Source of the DNA: DATKCA01 sp035544675
GTDB taxonomy: Bacteria; Acidobacteriota; Thermoanaerobaculia; Gp7-AA8
Direction: 5' to 3'
DNA length: 13,255 nucleotides
Assembly (NCBI GenBank): GCA_035544675.1
Contig: DATKCA010000022.1
Location: 1-13,255 of the forward strand
Shown here: one piece after another, positions 7,654 through 13,255 of the stretch
Position numbering within the stretch: position 1 is the first letter of the stretch
Layout: every line of letters starts with the position of its first letter
Program-made: the position numbers and the translations under genes
Notes under the pieces: model-generated
Database searches by the model: none
Told to the model about the DNA's origin: nothing
The model's input: the letters and a program-made list of their open reading frames with translations, nothing else

Positions 7654-8804
7654 GGCGTTGCGTAGTTCTCCATTGCCACGCGAAGGATCCGCGCGGCGGC
7701 CGCGTCCCAGGTGTGATGCGCGAATACATGTCTGCGAGCGGCAGCGCCCAGTCGCCGCCGCAGCTCGACATCTCCGCTGAGCGTGAGAAGCGTCGAGGCC
7801 AGCGACTCAGGATCGCCCGGCTTGCACAACAGTCCCGTCCTGCCGTGCTCGATCAACTGCTCGATTTGCCCGATGCGGCTGGCGACGACCGGTAGCTGTG
7901 CGGCCATGTACTCCAACACTTTCAGTGGTGAGAAATAGAACCGGTCGGACGGAATATACGGAGCGGTGCCGACGCTCATCGACATCAGATGACGTGGAAC
8001 TTCGTCCGGCCGAACGGCTCCAGCGAACTGCGAGGCTTCGCTGAGACCGCGGGATGCGAGATCGCGCTCGATCCGCTCACGCTCCGGGCCATCGCCGACC
8101 ACGAGCAGCCTCGCGCGCGGCTCGATCGCGTGCACACGGGCGAATGCGGCGATGAGGGTCTCCAGCCCATGCCACGGTTTGAGTGTTCCGAGGAACCCAA
8201 CGACGAAGTCGCCAAGTTCGAGCGACTCATGCGATGAGAAACGCTCCGGGTTCACCCCGTTCGGAACGACTTCGATCGTGCCACCGACATCCGGGAACTG
8301 CCGGAGGTACCCCGCCACACCGTCTGACACGGCGACCAGAACGTTTGCCGCACGGAATGCTCGTCTGGCGACGGTCGTCGCCGCGTCGCGATCGGCGAGA
8401 CCGCGATGGTCGGCCTGCTCGTCGATGAGCGGCGCATTGACTTCGAGCACCGCAGGGATGCCGTGACGCCGCGCGTACTCGATCGCCGCAAAGTTCCATA
8501 ACGAGTACCGCTCGTACAGCAGATCGAACGGACCATGCGCCGCGATTACACCGGCGATGACGTCGTTCAGACTGATCAGACTGCGCTCACGCTCCGCCAG
8601 GTCGCCTTTCGGAGCGCGAGGCAGACGATGAACCGCGATCGTCCGAAGATCGTGGGGTGGTTCGCCTCCCGAGTTCGGCGTGAAGAGGTGCACCTCTGCG
8701 CCGCTCTTGAGGAAGGCGCGGATCATCTCCTGCACATGCACGGAATTGCCCTTCGAGCCGAAAACCGGAACGCCTGGATCAGCGCTGACGTAAGCGACTC
8801 TCAC
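7650..8804 (-). CDS. Glycosyltransferase family 4 (GT-B fold), second GT4 of the operon
   Basis: At 384 residues it is a typical GT-B length. The N-terminal domain has the glycine-containing loop GSKGNSVHV (16-24), as in GT4 enzymes. The donor-binding C-terminal half shows VPNGVNPERF (180-189), GFLGTLKPWHGLETL (203-217), VVGDGPE (235-241) and SPLKVLEYMA (292-301). In the usual E-x7-E motif only the second Glu (Glu298) is kept; Tyr290 stands at the first position, a variant I associate with the SPLK/PSKL group of GT4. It would transfer a sugar from a nucleotide donor to a growing glycan on the cytoplasmic side. The start is a GTG at 8804 with GAGG 7 nt upstream, overlapping the upstream stop as GTGA. 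Donor and acceptor cannot be assigned. Confidence 0.9.
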   Translation of the reverse strand: MRVAYVSADPGVPVFGSKGNSVHVQEMIRAFLKSGAEVHLFTPNSGGEPPHDLRTIAVHRLPRAPKGDLAERERSLISLNDVIAGVIAAHGPFDLLYERYSLWNFAAIEYARRHGIPAVLEVNAPLIDEQADHRGLADRDAATTVARRAFRAANVLVAVSDGVAGYLRQFPDVGGTIEVVPNGVNPERFSSHESLELGDFVVGFLGTLKPWHGLETLIAAFARVHAIEPRARLLVVGDGPERERIERDLASRGLSEASQFAGAVRPDEVPRHLMSMSVGTAPYIPSDRFYFSPLKVLEYMAAQLPVVASRIGQIEQLIEHGRTGLLCKPGDPESLASTLLTLSGDVELRRRLGAAARRHVFAHHTWDAAAARILRVAMENYATP

Positions 8805-10105
8805 GCGTTTACCTCACGCGCGACCGACCGGAAAAAGATGTCGCGAATGGCCGCCGATGTGCGACGCGAGTCGAACTCGGATTCGATGAGTTTTCGCGCC
8901 TCCCGTGCGATGCGAACGCGGAGGTGGGCATCATCGAGAAGGCGCTCGATTGCGGCGGCCAGAGCCTCTGCATCGCGCTGCGCGACCAACAATCCGGTCG
9001 AGCCGTCGCGAATGATCTCGGGAACGCCGGTGACATCAGTGGCGATGGCCGGCGTGCCAGTGGCCATCGCTTCGAGCAGGACGGTCGGCAGGCCGTCGCG
9101 GTCGCCGTTCTCTGCGACGACATACGGTCCGACGAATGCGGCGGCGTTGTGCATGCCGGCAATGACCTCGTCTCGTGACTGCGGCCCGAGCAACCGCACG
9201 CGCGAGCCGAGGTTCCGCTCGGCGATGCGCGCCTGCAACGCCTGCTCGAGCACACCGTGGCCGATGATGTCGCACTCGAAATCGACGTTGCGCGCAGCGA
9301 GGATTGCGCAAGCGTCGATGAGGTATTCGAAGCCTTTCTTTTCGACCAGGCGGCCGACGGATACGACGCGGCGAGGCCGCTGCAGCGGTTCTTGCCACCG
9401 CAGATTTTCGAGATCCATCCCGTTGTAGACGCGGCTCACGTTCGAAGCCGCCGCGCCGAAGACGCTCCGCAGGTACTGCACGTTGAAATCGCTGACCGTG
9501 ATGACGGCGGATGCGTCACTGAGCTTGCTCCGCAGATCAGATCGATTGACCGTCTCCTCGAAGATGTCTTTCGCGTGAGCGGTGAAGCTGTACGTGAGGC
9601 CAGCGAAGAGTGCGGCGAGCTGCGCCACGGCCGTGGCATCAGAGGCGAAGTGTGCGTGCAGATGCGTGATGCCGTTCGCATGGGCATGAAGCGCAACCTG
9701 CAGTGCGAGATGCACCGTCCGCGCGCGGTAGCTGTTCGCACTCTGAAGCCGCTCGGGGAGGCCAGCGAACAACTGCATCGCCTTCGATACCGACTGCCAG
9801 AACGGCTCCGCCTTCAAATCGCTCGTGAGATATCGAACGGGCGTGCGGACGCGTGCTACGCCGGGCTGGAAATGCGTGTCGACGGGAGAATGAAGCGACA
9901 GGATCTCCATCGGCAGACCAGCCGCCTCATTGGCGAGGATCTCATTGACGATGAACGTCTCGGAGAATCGCGGGTAACGCTTCACCACGTAGCCCACGCG
10001 TAGCGGTGCGGAGTGTCCAGTCGATGCAGTCATTACTTCCTGCAGCGCCATCGGTCGCGCGCCACCGCCATCGAGTGCTGATGAATGCGAGGGAAACGTG
10101 CTCAT
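8801..10105 (-). CDS. Glycosyltransferase family 4 (GT-B fold), exopolysaccharide type
   Basis: The 434-residue protein has an N-terminal region with YPRFSETFIVNEI (44-56) and HLHAHFASDATAVA (148-161), both typical of colanic-acid and exopolysaccharide GT4 enzymes. SFTAHAKDIF (173-182) follows. The C-terminal donor domain has VGRLVEKKGFEYLIDA (250-265) and DGLPTVLLEAMATGTP (337-352), with Asp337-x7-Glu345 in the E-x7-E position. The first 35 residues look unstructured and lie before the fold. It probably adds one sugar to the glycan made by this operon. The ATG at 10105 is well supported by AGGAG 7 nt upstream (10117-10113). Thirty-three bp separate it from the preceding gene's stop, the largest gap in the operon. 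Confidence 0.92.
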   Translation of the reverse strand: MSTFPSHSSALDGGGARPMALQEVMTASTGHSAPLRVGYVVKRYPRFSETFIVNEILANEAAGLPMEILSLHSPVDTHFQPGVARVRTPVRYLTSDLKAEPFWQSVSKAMQLFAGLPERLQSANSYRARTVHLALQVALHAHANGITHLHAHFASDATAVAQLAALFAGLTYSFTAHAKDIFEETVNRSDLRSKLSDASAVITVSDFNVQYLRSVFGAAASNVSRVYNGMDLENLRWQEPLQRPRRVVSVGRLVEKKGFEYLIDACAILAARNVDFECDIIGHGVLEQALQARIAERNLGSRVRLLGPQSRDEVIAGMHNAAAFVGPYVVAENGDRDGLPTVLLEAMATGTPAIATDVTGVPEIIRDGSTGLLVAQRDAEALAAAIERLLDDAHLRVRIAREARKLIESEFDSRRTSAAIRDIFFRSVAREVNA

Positions 10106-10112
10106 GAAATTT

Positions 10113-10117
10113 CTCCT
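10113..10117 (-). promoter_or_regulatory. Ribosome binding site for the first GT4 gene
   Basis: AGGAG on the minus strand lies 7 nt before the ATG at 10105, in the only real intergenic gap of the operon. It supports independent initiation here, in contrast to the coupled starts downstream. Confidence 0.7.
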
Positions 10118-10138
10118 GTGGATTGCGGCACGCCGCGA

Positions 10139-11407
10139 TTACGAGACGACCTGTCGTAGCGCCGGCGTGTGCAGCACTGCCTCGGACGAGACGAGGTCTC
10201 TTGCGAGCGATGGGATGTTGTCGAGTCCGTCCAGGTCGATGAGGGAGCGGATCGCCGTTCTGTGCGCCAGGTCGCGCGCGAGCCACGCGCTCAGTTCGTC
10301 CGCCGCGAGGTCGTCAGGGTGCAGTACATCGATGAGCCCGAGCGATTCGAGCTTATCCGCGCGGATCCACTGCTCGAGGCGCGGTTTGACCCGCGGCACG
10401 ATGAGCGCCGGCTTGTCGAACGAAAGGATCTCTGAAACGCTGTTGTAGCCGCCCATCGAGATGACCCGGTCGACACGGCTCAGGAGCAGCGCCGGCTCGG
10501 AAACGAAGTCGAGCACGCGGAAACGTTCGTCCGCCGCGGCGCGACCGCGCAGCGCGTTGGATACCGTGGTTGGCAGATACGGACCGGTGAGAACGATTGC
10601 GGTCCACCGCGCCGGCAGCTTCATGCGAAGCAACGCTTCGGCGAGCGGGGCGCCGTCCTGGCCGCCGCCAAGCATGCAGAGAACTGTCGAGCCGTTCGGC
10701 CACCGCAGTGCGTCGACAGCACGGTACTGGTCGAGTGACACAAAATCGAGACGCCGCCGCTGGTCGAAGTAACCGGTGAAATCGATCTTCTCGGCGACGC
10801 TCCTACGAAAGCCGTACTCGCGGCTCGTATCGACGACGTGCGGGTCACCGTAGATCCACACCGCGTCGTAGAACTGATCGATCGCGTCTTCGTTCCGCGC
10901 GCGTCCCCACTCGCGACGAACCACTTCGGGATCGTCGAGAACGTCGCGCAGTCCAAGCACGATTCTGGTCCTTCCGCGTGCGCGGAGCGCGGTGAGAGCG
11001 GCGTTCAGTTCACCCATCGCACCTCGCGGGACGTTGTCGACGATGAGCAGATCGGGATCGAACGCGCTGAGACCGGCGCTGATCAGCGCCGACCGGACAC
11101 CGATGATGTCATCGAGCCGGACGCCGAGCGTGGCCGGCTCATACTTTCCGCCCTCCGTCTTGCGAAGAGCGGGGAGGATGACGCGATCGGCTCGCGCCGG
11201 AAGCGAGAATGCGCCCGCTTCAGTCTTTCCGGAAAAGAGAAGAATCGCCGGACTCAGCTCGGACGTAGTGAGAGCGTGCGCGACGAGAAGATTCCGCCGC
11301 ATATGCCCGAGTCCCATCGTGTCGTGGGAGTAGAGGGCGATGCGGCATACGGACTGCGGCCCCGGTACGCCGGCGCGATGCTCCGGACCTGAGGTTCGCC
11401 ACGACAT
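10139..11407 (-). CDS. MurG-like predicted glycosyltransferase (COG4671 type), first gene of the operon
   Basis: The 422-residue protein begins its fold with YSHDTMGLGHMRR (26-38), the glycine-histidine loop I associate with the uncharacterised COG4671 glycosyltransferases. The C-terminal half has CMLGGGQDG (244-252), VLDFVSEPALLL (298-309) and a donor-binding segment ISMGGYNSVSEIL (316-328) followed by KPALIVPR (332-339). This corresponds to the GG-x-N/T-x3-E site of MurG and related GT28 enzymes. It probably uses a UDP-sugar and acts at the inner face of the membrane. Residues 1-21 precede the fold and may be an artefact of the start choice, but no alternative ATG or GTG is seen between 11407 and the conserved loop. 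The ATG has no Shine-Dalgarno sequence. It heads the operon, with a weak promoter-like site upstream. Confidence 0.85.
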   Translation of the reverse strand: MSWRTSGPEHRAGVPGPQSVCRIALYSHDTMGLGHMRRNLLVAHALTTSELSPAILLFSGKTEAGAFSLPARADRVILPALRKTEGGKYEPATLGVRLDDIIGVRSALISAGLSAFDPDLLIVDNVPRGAMGELNAALTALRARGRTRIVLGLRDVLDDPEVVRREWGRARNEDAIDQFYDAVWIYGDPHVVDTSREYGFRRSVAEKIDFTGYFDQRRRLDFVSLDQYRAVDALRWPNGSTVLCMLGGGQDGAPLAEALLRMKLPARWTAIVLTGPYLPTTVSNALRGRAAADERFRVLDFVSEPALLLSRVDRVISMGGYNSVSEILSFDKPALIVPRVKPRLEQWIRADKLESLGLIDVLHPDDLAADELSAWLARDLAHRTAIRSLIDLDGLDNIPSLARDLVSSEAVLHTPALRQVVS

Positions 11408-11465
11408 CTAACGGAGTGGGGACGGATGTTAGCCGATGTGGAGTTCCCGCGCGTGAGGCAGGTCA

Positions 11466-11492
11466 CGTATAGCGAAATTGCGCCGGGTGTAA
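11466..11492 (-). promoter_or_regulatory. Weak candidate promoter for the glycan operon
   Basis: The minus strand reads TTACAC (11492-11487), a 15-nt spacer and TATACG (11471-11466). The spacing is shorter than the preferred 17 nt, so this is tentative. The start site would lie near 11459 and give a leader of about 50 nt before the ATG at 11407. The interval from 11408 to 11536 shows no other clear signal. Confidence 0.25.
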
Positions 11493-11536
11493 CGACTGCG
11501 CGATGTTTCTTCATACAGCGGGCAAAGGAGGCCCCG

Positions 11537-11700
11537 ATGAGGAAACAGCCACTCTGCTGCTCGCTGCAGCGTTCCTCACCAGTTGTATTTCCGGTGCCGG
11601 ACACATCCGGCGTCGCAGCGACCTGATGTCATATCTCTATCCGAGGGCGGATCAGGCGCCGGAGCCGCATCCGGAGCGGGCCCGGATTTTCCGCTTACCA
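11537..11700 (+). pseudogene. Frameshifted and truncated relic of a small lipoprotein gene (rhombotarget-lipoprotein-like)
   Basis: AAAGGAGG (11525-11532) sits a few nt before an ATG at 11537 that reads MRKQPL, then leaves the useful frame. In the next frame the sequence reads LLLAAAFLTSC, a signal peptide with lipobox LTSC, then GHIRRRSDLMSYLYP and a Pro-rich stretch ending RIFRLP at 11700. One lost base in the CTCTGCTGCTC run would join the two parts. The RSDLMSYLYP segment and following Pro-rich region resemble, from memory, the start of the rhombotarget lipoprotein family (TIGR04179), whose members run to roughly 250 residues. Here similarity stops just before the oppositely oriented acetyltransferase gene. 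A working short lipoprotein reading from the upstream ATG at 11503 is less likely, since that start lacks a signal-peptide-like N-terminus. Confidence 0.5.
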
Positions 11701-11713
11701 GCAGCGCGATGCG

Positions 11714-12499
11714 TCAGGAGCTTTTCGGCAACAGCGTCTCGAACAACAGCGGCTCGTCACCCAGCTCGACTCCGAACACCTCGCGTGCGAGCGGACGCAG
11801 CTGCGATGGCTCGATTGGCGTATCGGTTCGCACGCCGTTCCGGTATCGCGTCAGCACACTGTGGCGCAGGATGACCCGCTCCTCCGCCGTGGTCCGCTGA
11901 ATGGTCAACGTTTTCCGGAAGACGGAATCGGGGTGGTTCGCGGTGTAGAAGTTCGCCATCTCCACGTCGCCGGTCGTATGCGGCGCGTCGCTGAACTCGT
12001 ACAGCTCCCGGCTGACGCCGCCCGCCTCCATCGACAGCGACCAGTAATGTTCGCCGCGCCGCAGCATGTAGACGATTCCGTTCTGGTCCTGCCGGAGCCC
12101 CTCGCGCAACTGCAGCGGCTCGAGCGGACCTTCACCACCGAAGCCGACATCGGCGAGCCATCGCTCGCCGGCAATCCGCACCAGCAGAATCATGTGATTG
12201 AGCGAACGCCGCTCCGGCGAGCCGACGCGGCCGAGGAGTGTGGAGACGTCGAAGCCGAGCTCGCGCAGCACGGAGCCGAACAGCGTGTTCTGCTCGAAGC
12301 AGTAGCCGCCCGTCGTTCCGCCGAGGAACTTCTCCTCGATCGACGCGACATCGACGCGGACGATGCCGTGCCGCTGAATCTGCAGATTGTCGAACGGGAA
12401 CGCCGCGAGATGCGCGATGTGAAGACGTCGCAGCGTGGCCACATCCGGAGGAAGCGGACGATCGACGCCGATCCGCGTCAAATACTCTTCGAGACGCAC
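11714..12499 (-). CDS. nat: Arylamine N-acetyltransferase
   Basis: At 261 residues it matches the family, which moves an acetyl group from acetyl-CoA to arylamines or hydrazines through a cysteine intermediate in the cytoplasm. The catalytic triad is complete: Cys67 in GGYCFEQN, His102 in SLNHMILLV and Asp117 in LADVGFGG. AFPFDNLQI at 33-41 is the conserved N-terminal segment. The usual RGG before the Cys motif reads TGG here (Thr63), an uncommon change close to the active site. The start is a GTG at 12499 (MRLEEYL) with no strong Shine-Dalgarno. It is divergent from the gene at 12531 with 31 bp between starts and does not belong to the glycan operon, being separated by the lipoprotein relic. 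Confidence 0.93.
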   Translation of the reverse strand: MRLEEYLTRIGVDRPLPPDVATLRRLHIAHLAAFPFDNLQIQRHGIVRVDVASIEEKFLGGTTGGYCFEQNTLFGSVLRELGFDVSTLLGRVGSPERRSLNHMILLVRIAGERWLADVGFGGEGPLEPLQLREGLRQDQNGIVYMLRRGEHYWSLSMEAGGVSRELYEFSDAPHTTGDVEMANFYTANHPDSVFRKTLTIQRTTAEERVILRHSVLTRYRNGVRTDTPIEPSQLRPLAREVFGVELGDEPLLFETLLPKSS

Positions 12500-12530
12500 A
12501 CCGGTATGCTACCAAGGGAGGAATTCAAAA

Positions 12531-12755
12531 ATGGGCAAACGCGGGCTTCTCATCATCGGCGTCATTCTTCTGATCCTCGGACTGGCCTCTCTGGTTGTCC
12601 CCATCCCGAGCCGGGAGCGGGCCGGATTCGATGCGGGCCCGGTCTCGGTCGGCGTCGACGTCGTCAGGAAAGAGAAGGTGCATCCTGCTGTCAGTGGCTT
12701 GCTGATCGCGGGCGGTGTGGCACTGATGGCCATCGCCGCCGGGAAAAAGGGCTGA
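12531..12755 (+). CDS. Small two-helix membrane protein (74 aa), function unknown
   Basis: The protein has two membrane segments, about residues 5-24 (LLIIGVILLILGLASLV region) and 53-70 (AVSGLLIAGGVALMAIAA). They are joined by a polar loop with basic RKEK (46-49). Both ends carry Lys/Arg (MGKR and GKKG), so both termini probably face the cytoplasm. The ATG at 12531 has GGGAGG (12516-12521) 9 nt upstream. Longer in-frame readings from 12435 run through the acetyltransferase start and are rejected. It resembles other small DUF-type inner-membrane proteins, but I cannot name the family. Confidence 0.75.
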   Translation: MGKRGLLIIGVILLILGLASLVVPIPSRERAGFDAGPVSVGVDVVRKEKVHPAVSGLLIAGGVALMAIAAGKKG

Positions 12756-12790
12756 AGGGGGACCTCCGTCATCTTTTCGGTACGCCGCTG

Positions 12791-12804
12791 TCCTCGCCCG
12801 AGGA
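12791..12804. repeat. Short hairpin after the 74-aa gene
   Basis: TCCTCG and CGAGGA form a 6-bp inverted repeat around CC. It lies 36 nt after the stop at 12755 and could help end transcription, but no T-run follows. Confidence 0.25.
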
Positions 12805-12818
12805 TACGTCTCTGTGCT

Positions 12819-12858
12819 CTCTGTGACTCTGTGGTGAGTCAACCACAGAGACACAGAG
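12819..12858. repeat. Long palindrome (17-bp arms, one mismatch), CACAGAG type
   Basis: CTCTGTGACTCTGTGGT (12819-12835) and ACCACAGAGACACAGAG (12842-12858) pair at 16 of 17 positions around the 6-nt loop GAGTCA. Each arm is itself made of CTCTGTG-like units, and a further CTCTGTG-like unit precedes the left arm. It stands in the 178-bp gap between the genes at 12531 and 12934. With no T-run it is a weak intrinsic terminator. I recall CACAGAG-rich palindromes as scattered repeats in several environmental phyla, so a mobile or recombinogenic repeat is the better reading. Confidence 0.75.
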
Positions 12859-12933
12859 GGACGGACGAACAACACACGCCCGATTTCGCTGGCCCACTCG
12901 TCGCATGCTCAGGCCCGTGAGGAGGGCCGCTCC

Positions 12934-13255
12934 ATGAAGCGCATCCTGTTCGCCGTTCTTCTTCTCGCCGCCGCCCCGGCGTTTGCTCTCAACAACTCTC
13001 AACTCGTCGACGACGTGATCCGCATGTCCCGCGCCGGCGTCGGCGAAGAGGAGATCCTCGCCTACGTGCGCAACGAGTCGGGTAGATACGACATCGGTGC
13101 GACGGACGTGATCGCCATGAGCGAGGCCAAAGTGACGACGGCTGTCGTCAAATCGGTCATCGCCGAGGCGCGCGACCGCATCGACGTGCAGCGCGAGCGA
13201 CCTCGCCCCGCGCGAAGCTATTACGTCGGTCCGTCCTACGGCTTCTACGACCCGT
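12934..13255 (+). CDS. Secreted protein with duplicated helical motif, N-terminal part, cut by window edge
   Basis: The start is set by GGAGG (12921-12925) 8 nt before the ATG at 12934. A signal peptide occupies residues 1-18 (MKRILFAVLLLAAAPAFA), with cleavage likely after AFA. The mature part holds two copies of a pattern DVIxMSxAxV, at 27-36 and 58-67, each followed by an acidic or basic helix. This resembles short helical repeats that I recall from secreted proteins of Acidobacteria-like bacteria, where a segment such as DVIKMVKAGLSE recurs. After residue 80 comes an Arg/Pro-rich stretch (RERPRPARS) and then Tyr/Gly-rich sequence up to the window end. The function is unknown; the location is probably periplasmic or extracellular. 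Confidence 0.8.
   Translation, partial: MKRILFAVLLLAAAPAFALNNSQLVDDVIRMSRAGVGEEEILAYVRNESGRYDIGATDVIAMSEAKVTTAVVKSVIAEARDRIDVQRERPRPARSYYVGPSYGFYDP

Noticed and set aside
8535..10003. Two long plus-strand open frames opposite the GT4 genes
   Set aside because: Their composition is Arg/Ser- or Glu/Arg-heavy with no motifs, and the minus strand holds well-supported glycosyltransferases.
11861..12826. A 321-residue plus-strand frame opposite the acetyltransferase and across the 74-aa gene
   Set aside because: It runs antisense to a complete catalytic triad and out of frame through a gene with its own ribosome binding site.
12819..12858. Palindrome as an intrinsic terminator
   Set aside because: No T-run follows on either strand, and the sub-repeat structure fits a repeat element better.
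1..13255. CRISPR array, rRNA, tRNA or insertion sequence
   Set aside because: No regularly spaced direct repeats, RNA gene signatures, transposase motifs or terminal inverted repeats were seen on reading both strands.

Overview
The window is GC-rich DNA that codes almost without gaps, from what looks like a Gram-negative bacterium. Evidence for a diderm is an outer-membrane beta-barrel protein with a signal peptide and a terminal Phe-Trp, plus a lipoprotein relic. The style of the secreted and membrane proteins and the CACAGAG-type palindrome remind me of Acidobacteriota or neighbouring phyla. That assignment is a guess from memory and is not proven by the sequence.

Layout. (1) 1-1224, minus: the N-terminal 408 residues of a phospholipase D-like plus superfamily 2 helicase protein, cut by the window edge. 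(2) 1303-2325, plus: a small putative zinc-ribbon protein, then two adjacent stem-loops that look like a dispersed repeat, then a membrane-anchored hypothetical protein whose start falls in or next to that repeat. (3) 2329-11407, minus: a tightly packed six-gene operon. In transcription order it holds a COG4671-type MurG-like glycosyltransferase, two GT4 glycosyltransferases, an MsbA-like ABC exporter, a large double-domain APH-like phosphotransferase and an outer-membrane beta-barrel protein. (4) 11537-11700, plus: a frameshifted and truncated relic of a small lipoprotein gene. (5) 11714-12499, minus: an arylamine N-acetyltransferase. (6) 12531-12755, plus: a 74-residue two-helix membrane protein. 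(7) 12819-12858: a near-perfect 17-bp palindrome. (8) 12934 to the window end, plus: the start of a secreted protein with a duplicated short helical motif.

The central operon is the most interesting part. Three glycosyltransferases, one self-contained exporter, a kinase-fold phosphotransferase and an outer-membrane barrel would together be enough to build a glycan or glycolipid, modify it with phosphate, move it across the inner membrane and take it to or through the outer membrane. There is no Wzx/Wzy, no Wzm/Wzt pair, no priming transferase and no recognisable Wza-type export protein in the window, so it does not match the standard capsule or O-antigen routes. Genes join by GTGA overlaps (three), an 11-bp overlap with a strong ribosome binding site, and one 33-bp gap, so coordinated translation is likely. 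The substrate and product cannot be read from sequence alone.
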